64,000 nucleotides of DNA from Pontibacterium sp049603715 (GCA_049603715.1 JBMYSW010000001.1:62001-126000); one strand, 5' to 3'; counted from the first letter of the stretch, positions 35,882 through 45,142 are shown. The notes: generated from the sequence alone by a model not told the origin. Numbers and translations: made by a program.

Positions 35882-37171
35882 TTAGTCGGCTTCACAGTAA
35901 GCCGTTAGGCCTTCTACCATCGCTTGAGTAAGATGGCTCAGCTCTGCTTGGCTGATCACATACGGCGGCATAATGTACACCAGCTTGCCGAAAGGTCGCA
36001 GCCACACCCCGCGTTTTATAAACTGCTTTTGTAGCTCGGGCGTATTCACTGCGTCTTTCATTTCAATCACGCCAATCGCACCTAAACAGCGAACTTCGGC
36101 TACGGCATTGAGTTGCTTAGCGGGAGCGAGTTCTTCGCGAAGTTGCGCCTCAATAGCGGTAACTTGCTCTTTCCAGTCGCCAGTTTGAAGCAACGCGAGG
36201 CTCTGATTCGCTACCGCACAGGCGAGCGGGTTGGCCATAAAGGTTGGGCCGTGCATAAAGCAGCCAGCCCCGCCTTTTGAGATGGTTTGGGCGATTTCAT
36301 CATGGGTTAGGGTTGCTGCGAGTGACATGTAACCGCCGGTGATCGCCTTACCTAAGCACATAATATCGGGAACGATACCTGCGTGTTCGCAGGCAAAGAG
36401 CTTGCCTGTGCGGCCAAAGCCGGTGGCGATTTCGTCCGCAATCAGCAGTAGGTCGTACTTTTTGCACAAGCGGCTGATTTCGAGCAGGTATTCGGTGGCG
36501 TAAAAACGCATACCGCCCGCGCCTTGCACAATGGGTTCTAATATAAAGGCGGCGGCTTGGTCGTGATATTGCGCAAACAGTGGCTCTAGGTGAGCTAGGT
36601 CGTCGGCAGTGCAGGTTTCACCAAAAACGACCTCGGGCTTATCCACAAAAATTTGCTTAGGCAACATATGGGTAAAAATTTCGTGCATACCGTTCACAGG
36701 GTCACACACCGACATAGCACCAAAGGTATCGCCGTGATAACCACTGCGTAGGGTCATGATTTTGTGCTTTTGTGGCTGTTGGCGAGCATGCCAGTACTGA
36801 ATCGCCATTTTAATGGCTACTTCAACCGCTACAGAGCCTGAGTCGGCAAAAAAGACTTTATCCAGTGGCTCTGGTGTAAGTGCTACGAGCTTTTTAGCTA
36901 ACTCCACCGCAGGTGCATGCGTCAGACCACCGAACATCACATGGCTCATTTCGTCAATTTGTGCATGGGCGGCTTGGTTAAGTTGTGGGTGGTTGTAACC
37001 GTGAATCACCGACCACCAGGAACCCATGCCGTCGATGAGCTTTTCGCCGGTTTCGAGCTCAATATAGACCCCTTGTGCCCGCTTAACTGGATACATAGGT
37101 GCGGGGTTGATCATAGAAGAGTAGGGGTGCCACAAGTGGGCGGCATCAAAGTCTAAATCGATTTGAGTCAT
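35882..37171 (-). CDS. bioA: Adenosylmethionine-8-amino-7-oxononanoate aminotransferase
   Basis: Converts KAPA to DAPA with SAM as amino donor in biotin synthesis, using PLP. 429 residues. Signatures include LWHPYSSM near 13-20, GSWWSVIHGYNHP, the Asp in LLIADEIATGFGRTG and the PLP lysine in CLGKAITGGYMSL. It is separate from the bioBFHCD run 4 kb downstream. No BirA-like operator was seen in its upstream region. Confidence 0.97.
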   Translation of the reverse strand: MTQIDLDFDAAHLWHPYSSMINPAPMYPVKRAQGVYIELETGEKLIDGMGSWWSVIHGYNHPQLNQAAHAQIDEMSHVMFGGLTHAPAVELAKKLVALTPEPLDKVFFADSGSVAVEVAIKMAIQYWHARQQPQKHKIMTLRSGYHGDTFGAMSVCDPVNGMHEIFTHMLPKQIFVDKPEVVFGETCTADDLAHLEPLFAQYHDQAAAFILEPIVQGAGGMRFYATEYLLEISRLCKKYDLLLIADEIATGFGRTGKLFACEHAGIVPDIMCLGKAITGGYMSLAATLTHDEIAQTISKGGAGCFMHGPTFMANPLACAVANQSLALLQTGDWKEQVTAIEAQLREELAPAKQLNAVAEVRCLGAIGVIEMKDAVNTPELQKQFIKRGVWLRPFGKLVYIMPPYVISQAELSHLTQAMVEGLTAYCEAD

Positions 37172-37340
37172 GGAACCTTGCTCGGCGCGTAAGAGAACGA
37201 GTGAGCGTAAAAAGATAAAGCAACGCTCGGCTAGGCTCGAATGATAAAGCGAAGCGGCTATTCAATAAAGGGCTGAATAAAAGGCGAGTAAAGCTCAGCG
37301 GAGGTGGGGCACACAGTGCGAGCGGGGAAAGGGCGGCGCG

Positions 37341-38600
37341 TTAAATAACGCTGGTGCCGCCTTTGTTTTCTTTTTTGGTGTTGTACAGTGCCTTATCAGC
37401 GCGGCCGAGTAGGCTATTAAGGGAGTCATCTTCGCGCAACTTGGTAATGCCAATGCTGCAATGAATATTGCTGTCTTTCCGGTTAAGGCGCTGGGCTAAA
37501 CGGTCGGCGATATTGGTGGCCGCCTCGGCATCACAATGACTCAAAAACACCACAAACTCGTCACCGCCCCAGCGTCCAGCCACGTCTTCGCGACGTACGG
37601 TTTCGTTAAGCCCTTGGCCTACGTTCTTAAGAATCGTGTCGCCGTAAGGGTGGCCGTAAGTGTCGTTGAGGGTTTTAAAGTTATCCAAGTCCAAGATCAG
37701 TAGTGACGCATCAATGTTATGACGCTGGCAGTTGTGAATGTGCTTGTTCATCATTTCCATGGCGCCGTGTCGGTTGTACACACCCGTGAGTGCATCAAAC
37801 AATGCCATGGCGGTTAACTCAGACTCGCGTCGTTGTAATTGATCGACCAGCTGTTGGCGCTTAAGCAGGTGCTCTACACGAATCAACAGCTCTTCTTCAG
37901 GGAAGGGTTTGATAATGTAGTCGTCGGCGCCAAGCCTAAAAGAAAGTACGCGCTTAGATGGGTCATGGAAGCCTGTCATGGCGATCACTGCGGTTTTGGA
38001 TACTTCTTCGCTGGCATGGTGCTGAATATAGTGCATCACCTCTAGACCCGAGCTGGCGTCGTCTAAGACCAAGTCCACCAAAATGACGTCGAATAGGCTG
38101 TTATCGAGCTGCTCCCGCGCGCCCTCGCTATTTTGTACCCACTCTACGGTTGCACCTGCAGTTTCGAGCATGTGCTTGTAAAGTCGGCCTGACGTTGGCG
38201 AGTCCTCTACCAACAAAATATCGCAGTTTAGGTCAAAGTGAGCGTGCTTAAGCGAGCGGTGCAAATCTTTGATAAGGCGCTCTGGGTTTGACCGGTGCAA
38301 AACCTCGGTAATGCCGTTGGTCAGGGCTTCTGTCACCAAGGCGGTATCCACATCGCTCGACACCAACACAATGGGAGTAAACTGGTAAGGTGTTTTGCCT
38401 CGAATCCAGTTAAGTAAGCTGGTGTAGTCGCGACCATCAACGTTTCTTGGTAGCGCAATCAAGTCAAAGTGACCGCTATTAAGGAGCTCTTTGGTTTGGG
38501 CGGCACTGGTGGCGGTTTCTACGATGTGGCCAAGCGGCTCCATTTGGCTGCGGATGATTTGATGGAAAGCTCTGCTGCTGTCGACAATGAGTATTCTCAT
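37341..38600 (-). CDS. PleD-like response regulator with diguanylate cyclase domain
   Basis: 419 residues: receiver 1 (about 1-118), receiver 2 (about 125-245) and a GGDEF domain (about 265-419). Receiver 1 lacks the phospho-acceptor Asp (IALPRNVDG at the expected place), as in PleD-type dimerisation domains. Receiver 2 keeps Asp176 in VILVDLVLDD. The GGDEF motif is intact (345-349), and the I-site RRED (336-339) suggests product feedback inhibition. It makes cyclic di-GMP upon phosphorylation. No partner kinase is adjacent. Confidence 0.92.
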   Translation of the reverse strand: MRILIVDSSRAFHQIIRSQMEPLGHIVETATSAAQTKELLNSGHFDLIALPRNVDGRDYTSLLNWIRGKTPYQFTPIVLVSSDVDTALVTEALTNGITEVLHRSNPERLIKDLHRSLKHAHFDLNCDILLVEDSPTSGRLYKHMLETAGATVEWVQNSEGAREQLDNSLFDVILVDLVLDDASSGLEVMHYIQHHASEEVSKTAVIAMTGFHDPSKRVLSFRLGADDYIIKPFPEEELLIRVEHLLKRQQLVDQLQRRESELTAMALFDALTGVYNRHGAMEMMNKHIHNCQRHNIDASLLILDLDNFKTLNDTYGHPYGDTILKNVGQGLNETVRREDVAGRWGGDEFVVFLSHCDAEAATNIADRLAQRLNRKDSNIHCSIGITKLREDDSLNSLLGRADKALYNTKKENKGGTSVI

Positions 38601-38667
38601 AATGCGGGTCGGCGACTTCTACGCGTTTTTTAAAGTTAAAAGTAAACAGTGTACAAAACTGTCGGTG

Positions 38668-39378
38668 TTAGGCGACGTTTATTTCGTCCACATAAATGGC
38701 GTCTGAGGTAATGCGCCAAATAATGTCTAAATTATGAATCTTTATACCATAGCTGCGTTCGGCTGTGTCCTTTTTGTAGGCCGGCCGAGGGTCGCAAAGC
38801 AAAATCTCTTCAATTTGCTGCTGCAAAGGTATGGGGTGCTTTTGCGTGTAAGCGATGCAGGCACGCTGTGCTTGTTCGCTGTAAATCACTGGCAGGCTTA
38901 GCTTAACGCTTGGCTCAGTCATTGGGTAAGTCGCATCAGCCAACTGGTCGCTATAAGGGACATAGGGCTTGATGTCGATAATCGGGGTGCCGTCTAACAA
39001 ATCCGCTCCTTCCACCGTTAAGGTGATATGTCCTTTATCATCAGAGATATTTAATAGTTTAACGGCCGATAAACCGATGGGATTAGGACGAAACGGCGAA
39101 CGGGTGGCTAAAACCCCAATTTTTTTATTGCCGCCTAAACGAGGTGGGCGAACCAAAGGCTTCCAGCCTTGTTCCATATTGGCGCTAAACACAAACAGCA
39201 GCCATAAATGACTGCTGCCTTCTAGGCCTCTAACAAGGTCTGAAGAGCTGTAGTCTGGATGGATTTTAATATCCGCCGTGACCGATTTGGCCAAACCGGG
39301 CTGGCGAGGGATTCCAAACTTCTGCTTATAAGGGCACTGCACATGAGCAATGGCATCAAAGGTAAACGACTCAGCCAT
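38668..39378 (-). CDS. trmO: tRNA (t6A37) methyltransferase TrmO, TsaA/YaeB family
   Basis: A 236-residue protein matching the E. coli TrmO (YaeB) length. The conserved core includes WLLFVFSANMEQGW, RPPRLGGNKKIGVLATRSPFRPNPIGLS and DLLDGTPIIDIKPYVPYSD. It methylates t6A37 of threonine tRNAs with SAM. It overlaps the TSUP gene by 8 bases on the same strand. Confidence 0.93.
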   Translation of the reverse strand: MAESFTFDAIAHVQCPYKQKFGIPRQPGLAKSVTADIKIHPDYSSSDLVRGLEGSSHLWLLFVFSANMEQGWKPLVRPPRLGGNKKIGVLATRSPFRPNPIGLSAVKLLNISDDKGHITLTVEGADLLDGTPIIDIKPYVPYSDQLADATYPMTEPSVKLSLPVIYSEQAQRACIAYTQKHPIPLQQQIEEILLCDPRPAYKKDTAERSYGIKIHNLDIIWRITSDAIYVDEINVA

Positions 39379-40129
39379 GGTTTAGCATGCCTCTGATTGC
39401 ATCAAACACTAGTTTGAAGCCAGATAAGGCAAGTAAGACATAGCACACCTTGTAAAATAGTGCCTCGCTCAAAATATTGTGCAAGCGTTTACCCAAATAC
39501 ACACCCATAGGGGCCATTGGCATTAGCACAAGCGCGGTAGTGAGGTTGGCGGTATCAAACTGCCCCAACAAGGTATAAGGCACCACTTTGATAAAGTTAA
39601 CACTGGTGAAAAAGAACACAGTGGTGCCAACAAACACTGTTTTGTTTAGCTTTAATGGTAACAGGTACATATTTACCGGTGGCCCACCGGCGTGAACACC
39701 AAAGCTAGCAAAGCCGGCGATGGCACCAAAAATACCACCTCTGATAACACTCGGTGGCTTAGCCTCGGTATTAGGTTTAAACAGGGTATTGGCCACAAAC
39801 GCCAAAGCCAATGCACCCACAAGCAACTTGATTTGGTTATCGTTAAGGTAATGAAAGGTAAAGGTGCCAATCACAATACCGATGATTGCCGCACCCACCA
39901 ATATTTTGAGGTTGTACCAGTCGGCCTTGCCACGAAATTGGTAAATAGAAAACAGATCCATTACACAAAGAATCGGCAGCATAATGGATGCTGCGGTGAA
40001 TGGGTCAATCACTAAGGCCAGCGCTGGCACAGCGAGCATGCCCAAACCGCCACCAAAACCGCCTTTCGAAATACCCACCAATAGCACCGCAGGAATTGCG
40101 ACCAAGTAAAATAACGGATCAAGTATCAT
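39371..40129 (-). CDS. TSUP (TauE/SafE) family membrane permease
   Basis: A 252-residue multi-spanning protein with about 8 TM segments and the N-terminal repeat SKGGFGGGLGMLAVPALAL characteristic of the family. Members move sulfite, sulfonates or other organic anions; this substrate is unknown. It lies upstream of and overlaps trmO. A second, divergent family member is at 62879. Confidence 0.85.
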   Translation of the reverse strand: MILDPLFYLVAIPAVLLVGISKGGFGGGLGMLAVPALALVIDPFTAASIMLPILCVMDLFSIYQFRGKADWYNLKILVGAAIIGIVIGTFTFHYLNDNQIKLLVGALALAFVANTLFKPNTEAKPPSVIRGGIFGAIAGFASFGVHAGGPPVNMYLLPLKLNKTVFVGTTVFFFTSVNFIKVVPYTLLGQFDTANLTTALVLMPMAPMGVYLGKRLHNILSEALFYKVCYVLLALSGFKLVFDAIRGMLNHG

Positions 40130-40154
40130 CAGGTGCCTTCCTTTTTATTATGGC

Positions 40155-40886
40155 TTATGACGGAGTGGGTGTTCGTGCCAGCGCCCAGCCTTCAATGGTT
40201 ACTTGTGGGTGAGCTTTGTGTATCACCTGCGCGGCCGCAGTTAGCGTTGCGCCTGTGGTGACCACATCGTCTATCAGTGCAATGCGCGAACAGTTTAATG
40301 GCTGGCCTAGTATAAAGGCATTGTTTAGGTTGCCAAGTCTTTCTGCTCGGGTTAACCCTGCTTGTGTTTGTTGCTTGCCTTGTCGATTAAGGGTTGTTTG
40401 ACAGGGAGTACCCAGTGCTGCGCTAAAAATAGTGCCTATGACCTCTGCTTGATTAAAGCCTCGGGTTTGTTGTTTTGCTGGGCTCATTGGAATGGGAATT
40501 AATAAATCGGGTAGGGGAGCGCCGTTACGTTGCGCCAATAACAGTGGTAGAGCGGCCTGCGCTAGGGCTTTAAATACATAGACTTTGCGATCGTATTTCG
40601 CCGTCTGAATCATTTGCCTTACGGGGTAACGATAGCGCCAAGGCATATAATAAGGCGATAAAGGTGAATGGCCAGAAGTGCCAGCAGCGCTTAGCTCAGT
40701 TGAACTTGAGCAGTGTTTACAATTGCTGTGTGGGCGAAGCAGGTGTCCACAGACGAGGCAGATACCATCGCTTGTTGGCAGGCTTAGCTGGCAAGCTTGG
40801 CAAAGGCCCTGTTGTCCGGTGAGCGGCAAAGCGCACCCAACACATTGTGTGAAAAATAAACTATAGTTTACCTTTGATTTAAACAT
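40155..40886 (-). CDS. comF: ComF family phosphoribosyltransferase-like protein
   Basis: 243 residues. The N-terminal Cys-rich segment (pairs at CVGC, CQAC, CLVC and CKHC, probably zinc-binding) precedes a phosphoribosyltransferase fold with the PRPP loop IALIDDVVTTGATLTAAAQV. ComF supports DNA uptake in transformable bacteria. The comF/bioB divergent pair is common in Pseudomonas relatives. Its start codon lies inside the predicted BirA operator. Confidence 0.9.
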   Translation of the reverse strand: MFKSKVNYSLFFTQCVGCALPLTGQQGLCQACQLSLPTSDGICLVCGHLLRPHSNCKHCSSSTELSAAGTSGHSPLSPYYMPWRYRYPVRQMIQTAKYDRKVYVFKALAQAALPLLLAQRNGAPLPDLLIPIPMSPAKQQTRGFNQAEVIGTIFSAALGTPCQTTLNRQGKQQTQAGLTRAERLGNLNNAFILGQPLNCSRIALIDDVVTTGATLTAAAQVIHKAHPQVTIEGWALARTPTPS

Positions 40887-40895
40887 AGGTTGACA
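40865..40895 (+). promoter_or_regulatory. BirA-type biotin operator
   Basis: Half-sites AGTTTACC (40865-40872) and GGTTGACA (40888-40895) separated by 15 bases fit the BirA consensus TGTNAACC-N14-16-GGTTNACA; the right half is a perfect match and the left is partial. The right half overlaps the -35 box of the bioB promoter and the site also covers the comF start codon, so BirA-biotin would block both genes. Confidence 0.6.
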
Positions 40896-40917
40896 GATTC
40901 CTTTGTCTGTATATGAT
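40890..40917 (+). promoter_or_regulatory. bioB promoter
   Basis: A consensus -35 TTGACA (40890-40895), 16-bp spacer and -10 TATGAT (40912-40917), about 60 bases before the bioB ATG. Confidence 0.75.
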
Positions 40918-40977
40918 GTCGGGTAATTCCATTTACCCTATTTTTTAAGGGGCTTTTAGGCCTCGGAGCAGTGTACC

Positions 40978-42021
40978 ATGCAGGCAACCGCAGAAATTCG
41001 TCACGACTGGAGCGCAGAAGAAGTTAAAGCGCTACTCGCTAAGCCGTTTAACGATTTGCTATTTCAAGCACAAACGGTTCACCGTCAGCATTTTGACCCA
41101 AACGAAGTGCAAGTCAGCACGCTTTTGTCGATTAAAACCGGTGCCTGCCCAGAAGACTGCAAATACTGCCCACAAAGTGGCCACTACAACACAGGCCTAG
41201 AAAAAGAGCGCCTGATGCAGGTAGAAAAAGTGCTCGAAAAAGCACGCAAAGCCAAGGCAACGGGCTCTACGCGTTTTTGTATGGGCGCGGCGTGGAAGCA
41301 CCCTGCAGACAAAGATATGCCATACGTCATTGATATGGTAAAGCAGGTTAAAGCCCTTGGTCTAGAAACCTGTATGACGCTGGGTATGCTAACAGACGAC
41401 AAAGCTAATGCGTTGGCCGAAGCGGGTTTGGATTACTACAACCACAACCTTGATACCTCGCCTGAGTTTTACGACAAGATCATCACCACTCGTACCTACC
41501 AAGACCGCTTAGACACGCTTCAAAACGTGCGTGATGCGGGCATGAAGGTATGTAGTGGCGGCATCTTGGGTATGGGTGAAACCGCAACTGACCGCGTAGG
41601 TTTGTTGTGTCAGTTGGCGAACATGCCAAGCCACCCTGAAAGTGTGCCCATTAACATGTTGGTAAAAGTTGAGGGTACGCCGCTTTCAGACGTAGACGAC
41701 CTCGACCCACTTGAGTTTATTCGTATGATCGCCGTTGCTCGTATCATGATGCCAAAATCCCATGTGCGTCTATCGGCTGGTCGTGAAAAGATGAGTGACG
41801 AAATGCAGGCAATGACCTTCTTTGCCGGTGCTAATTCTATCTTCTACGGCGAGTGCTTGCTAACCACGCCAAACCCAGAAACGCATCGCGACTTGCAGTT
41901 GTTCAAGCGCTTGGGCATTAACCCAGAGCAGCGTATTTCGGACACTGATGAAGACCAAGCTGCGGCTATTATGAAAGACGTACAAGCCCACAAAGACGAC
42001 GCCATTTTCTACTCGGCGTAA
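40978..42021 (+). CDS. bioB: Biotin synthase
   Basis: A radical SAM enzyme inserting sulfur into dethiobiotin. 347 residues with the radical SAM cluster motif C57-x3-C61-x2-C64 (GACPEDCKYCPQSGHY). Further conserved segments are FCMGAAWK, YNHNLDTSPEFY and VRLSAGREKM (Arg ligand of the 2Fe-2S cluster). It is the first gene of the biotin run and is followed by a terminator, so downstream genes may be read at a lower level. Confidence 0.98.
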   Translation: MQATAEIRHDWSAEEVKALLAKPFNDLLFQAQTVHRQHFDPNEVQVSTLLSIKTGACPEDCKYCPQSGHYNTGLEKERLMQVEKVLEKARKAKATGSTRFCMGAAWKHPADKDMPYVIDMVKQVKALGLETCMTLGMLTDDKANALAEAGLDYYNHNLDTSPEFYDKIITTRTYQDRLDTLQNVRDAGMKVCSGGILGMGETATDRVGLLCQLANMPSHPESVPINMLVKVEGTPLSDVDDLDPLEFIRMIAVARIMMPKSHVRLSAGREKMSDEMQAMTFFAGANSIFYGECLLTTPNPETHRDLQLFKRLGINPEQRISDTDEDQAAAIMKDVQAHKDDAIFYSA

Positions 42022-42053
42022 GTCTGACCTCTTGTTGTTTTTGTAATTCACCC

Positions 42054-42099
42054 TAAAGGCAGTGGCTGTTAATTTCGGCGACTGCCTTTATGTTTTTTT
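42054..42099 (+). terminator. Terminator between bioB and bioF
   Basis: TAAAGGCAGT (42054-42063) pairs perfectly with ACTGCCTTTA (42081-42090), followed by TGTTTTTTT. It lies inside the expected operon, so it may attenuate bioFHCD or force use of an internal promoter. Confidence 0.8.
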
Positions 42100-42148
42100 G
42101 CGCTTTTTATTAGCTTTTTATTAGCTTTTTGTTTAGGTGGTAAACGCC

Positions 42149-43339
42149 ATGTCGTTTGACTCTTTGGCTGCAGATTTACAAGCCCGTCGCGATGCTAGTC
42201 TTTATCGCCAGCGACGTACCCTCGCCACGCCTCAGTCGCCACAAATTACCGTGGAAGGGCGTGAGTATCTTGCGTTTTGCTCCAACGACTACCTTGGTTT
42301 GGCGAATCACCCAGCGTTGATTGAGGCGCTAAAAAACGGTGCCGATACCTACGGTGTCGGTGGCGGTGCCTCGCATTTGGTAATTGGCCATAGTAAAGCT
42401 CACCACGCATTAGAAGATGCGCTAGCCGAATTTACTGGGCGCGAGCGCGCATTGCTGTTTTCCACCGGGTACATGGCTAACCTAGGTGCCGTTAATGCGC
42501 TGCTCGACAAACAAGATGCAGTATTTGAAGACCGCTTAAACCACGCTTCGTTACTGGATGCGGGCTTATTGTCTGGCGCTCGTTTTCAGCGTTACTTGCA
42601 CAATGATGCAGCGAGCTTAGCGCAGCGTTTAGGCAAAACCGATGCACGCCGTAAGCTAGTGGTTACCGATGGTGTGTTTAGTATGGATGGCGATGTGGCA
42701 CCTTTGCCAGAGCTTTGTGCCACCGCAAAAGACCACAAAGCATGGGTGATGGTAGATGATGCCCATGGCTTTGGTTGTTTAGGTCGAGGTGGCCGTGGTT
42801 TGGTCGACGAGCAAGGTATGAGCGCCGACGACGTACAAGTGCTGGTGGGCACCTTTGGCAAAGCCTTTGGTACATCGGGTGCGTTTGTTGCCGGCTCTGA
42901 AGAGCTAATTGAGACGCTGATTCAACACGCGCGAAGCTACATTTACACCACCAGTATGTCACCCGCCATTGCCATGGCGACCCTTGCTAGCCTCAAGTTA
43001 ATTGAGACCGACGACTGGCGACGTAGTCACTTACAGTCGCTGATCCAGCGTTTTCGTTCGGGCTGTGAAGCCGAAGGCCTTGAGTTGATGGACTCGGCAA
43101 CACCGATCCAGCCCATTATGGTGGGCAGTGCCGCTAAAGCGATGGCGATTAGTCAGTCGTTAGAGCAAAAAGGCATTTTTGTGACTGCTATTCGCCCGCC
43201 AACCGTACCTGCGGGTAGCGCTCGTTTGCGCGTTACACTCACCGCGAACCACACCGAAGCGCAAGTCACACGTTTAATTGAGGCGCTGGCTGAATCTTTT
43301 GCAGAGGCAAATGCCTTGGAGGAAACCACTCATGGCTAA
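42149..43339 (+). CDS. bioF: 8-amino-7-oxononanoate synthase
   Basis: A PLP enzyme condensing pimeloyl-ACP/CoA with alanine. 396 residues. Motifs: FCSNDYLGLANHP, GVGGGASHLVIGH, VDDAHGFG and the PLP lysine in GTFGKAFGTSG. A GTG at 42137 is in frame, but the ATG at 42149 has AGGTGG eight bases before it. Its stop overlaps the bioH start by 8 bases. Confidence 0.97.
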   Translation: MSFDSLAADLQARRDASLYRQRRTLATPQSPQITVEGREYLAFCSNDYLGLANHPALIEALKNGADTYGVGGGASHLVIGHSKAHHALEDALAEFTGRERALLFSTGYMANLGAVNALLDKQDAVFEDRLNHASLLDAGLLSGARFQRYLHNDAASLAQRLGKTDARRKLVVTDGVFSMDGDVAPLPELCATAKDHKAWVMVDDAHGFGCLGRGGRGLVDEQGMSADDVQVLVGTFGKAFGTSGAFVAGSEELIETLIQHARSYIYTTSMSPAIAMATLASLKLIETDDWRRSHLQSLIQRFRSGCEAEGLELMDSATPIQPIMVGSAAKAMAISQSLEQKGIFVTAIRPPTVPAGSARLRVTLTANHTEAQVTRLIEALAESFAEANALEETTHG

Positions 43340-44117
43340 TGTCTATGTACAACACTTTGGCTTGCCCGATGCGCCTGCCTTGGTACTTTTACACGGTTGG
43401 GCCAGTAATGGCGAAGTGTGGAAGGGCATTATTGAGCGCCTAGAGTCTCATTTTGCACTCACGGTGATAGATGTGCCCAGCCTTGGTCGCTCGGTCGGTT
43501 ACGACGCGCTTACCAGCCAACAAGCGGTGGATTTAATTGCCGAGCAGGCACCTGAGCAAGCCTTGTGGGTCGCTTGGTCCTTAGGTGGGCAACTGGCGAT
43601 TGACCTTGCCACGCGTTACCCAAGCAAGGTAGCGGGCCTTTGTTTAGTGGCCTCCAACCCTTGTTTTGTCGAGCGTGAAGATTGGTCTAGTGCTATGACC
43701 CAAGTGGTGTTTGACCAGTTTTCTCAAATGTTGAGCACCCGTCCTTCTAAAACCTTATTGCGCTTTCAGCGACTGCAAACACTAGGTAGCAGCCAAGCGG
43801 CAGACGAAATGAGCTTTTTGGCGGCGGTATCAGCCTTTGATGGTGATGTGGATTACAACATCGCCCTTGCATGGTTAAGCGAAGACCTGCGCCCAGCGTT
43901 TGCAAAGCTTACTTGCCCAGTGTCCTTGGTATTGGGCGAAGGCGATGCAGTAGTGCCCGCAAGCTTGGCTGAAGCAGTAAAAGATTTACTGCCCAGTACA
44001 AACGTTCGTGTTTTAGCGGACGCAGGCCACCTACCTTTTGTGAGTCACCCTGACGTGTTGGTCGATGAAATTTCGGCGTTGGCAGCACGGGTTCACCAAG
44101 GTGATAGCAGTGACTAA
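43332..44117 (+). CDS. bioH: Pimeloyl-ACP methyl ester carboxylesterase
   Basis: Removes the methyl group from pimeloyl-ACP methyl ester, ending BioC-dependent pimelate synthesis. 261 residues of alpha/beta hydrolase fold: LLHGWASNGEVW (20-30), nucleophile Ser83 in AWSLGGQ, Asp in GEGDAVVP near 207 and His in AGHLPFV near 235. The start overlaps the bioF stop (ATGGCTAA) and GGAGG precedes it. Its 3' end overlaps bioC in the same 8-base manner. Confidence 0.94.
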   Translation: MANVYVQHFGLPDAPALVLLHGWASNGEVWKGIIERLESHFALTVIDVPSLGRSVGYDALTSQQAVDLIAEQAPEQALWVAWSLGGQLAIDLATRYPSKVAGLCLVASNPCFVEREDWSSAMTQVVFDQFSQMLSTRPSKTLLRFQRLQTLGSSQAADEMSFLAAVSAFDGDVDYNIALAWLSEDLRPAFAKLTCPVSLVLGEGDAVVPASLAEAVKDLLPSTNVRVLADAGHLPFVSHPDVLVDEISALAARVHQGDSSD

Positions 44118-45075
44118 AGTGACTAGGCCTCTTGCAACAAACCTTGGGGATGTCGTGCCGCTGCAAGCAAGCACCGCTTCGGTAGTAACTCAAGTAAGCT
44201 CCGCGTCGGTAACAGCTCAAGCGACGCTTGTAGATTCACAGCACTACCTCGATAAGCGCAAAGTTGCCAAAAGCTTTAGCGATGCGGCCGCACAATATGA
44301 CGATGTGGCTCAGCTACAGCGCGATATTGGCGAGTCTTTATTTGCCCGTATGCAGGGGCTTTCGCAGCTAGACTCGTTAGCGGTAGCTGATGCGCGTTGG
44401 TTGGATATTGGCTCGGGCACGGGGTACTTTTCGCAACGCCTTGCGCAAGCTTATCCACAACTGAATGTAACAGGCTTAGATATCGCCCAAGGGATGCTGG
44501 CTTTCGCCAAAGAAAAGCGCCCGTGCGATAACCTAACGTGGTTATGTGGCGATGCGGAGTCGCTGCCGTTGGCGTCGAACAGTGTGGACTTAGCGTTCTC
44601 AAGCCTCGCCATTCAATGGTGCCAACAGCCTCATAAGCTTTTTGCCGAAATTGCACGGGTGCTTAAGCCCTCGGGCGTTTTTGTGTTTGCGACCCTTGGT
44701 CCACAAACCTTGCACGAGCTAAAAGCGGCGTGGAAACAGGTGGACGACAAGGTACATGTGAACCAGTTTTTATCATGGCAGCAGCTCAGTGATGCGGCGG
44801 CTAAAGGCTTTGAGCAAAGCGCAAACCTTGGTCAGTGCTCTCTGGAATTGATGGCGCAGGACTTTCCTGTATTGCACTACCAAAAAGTAACCCAGCTAAC
44901 ACACGAGCTAAAAACCTTGGGCGCACACAATGTTAACCAAGGGCAAAACACCGGTTTAACCGGGCGCAAAGGCTTAAAAGCGATGATGGCGGGTTACGAA
45001 GCGTTTCGCGATGGCCAAGGTCGCTTACCCGCCACCTACGAGGTTTACCTTGGGTGTGTCACCAAAGCGAGCTAG
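44110..45075 (+). CDS. bioC: Malonyl-ACP O-methyltransferase
   Basis: Methylates malonyl-ACP to disguise it as a fatty-acid primer for pimelate synthesis. About 321 residues from a GTG at 44110, chosen because GTGACTAA repeats the 8-base overlap seen at bioF/bioH and AAGGTG precedes it; an ATG at 44065 is also in frame. The conserved part begins at KRKVAKSFSDAAAQYD, leaving an N-terminal extension of about 40 Val/Thr/Ser-rich residues not usual in BioC. The SAM motif WLDIGSGTGYFS is intact. Confidence 0.92.
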   Translation: MTKVTRPLATNLGDVVPLQASTASVVTQVSSASVTAQATLVDSQHYLDKRKVAKSFSDAAAQYDDVAQLQRDIGESLFARMQGLSQLDSLAVADARWLDIGSGTGYFSQRLAQAYPQLNVTGLDIAQGMLAFAKEKRPCDNLTWLCGDAESLPLASNSVDLAFSSLAIQWCQQPHKLFAEIARVLKPSGVFVFATLGPQTLHELKAAWKQVDDKVHVNQFLSWQQLSDAAAKGFEQSANLGQCSLELMAQDFPVLHYQKVTQLTHELKTLGAHNVNQGQNTGLTGRKGLKAMMAGYEAFRDGQGRLPATYEVYLGCVTKAS

Positions 45076-45142
45076 TGGCGCCGGCCTCTGTGCGCGTGAG
45101 CTAACGCCTTATCTAATTTTTTGAGAGTAAGTCAGGTTTATC

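Noticed and set aside
37172..37340. BirA operator upstream of bioA
   Set aside because: No pair of GGTTNACA-like half-sites was found in this gap.
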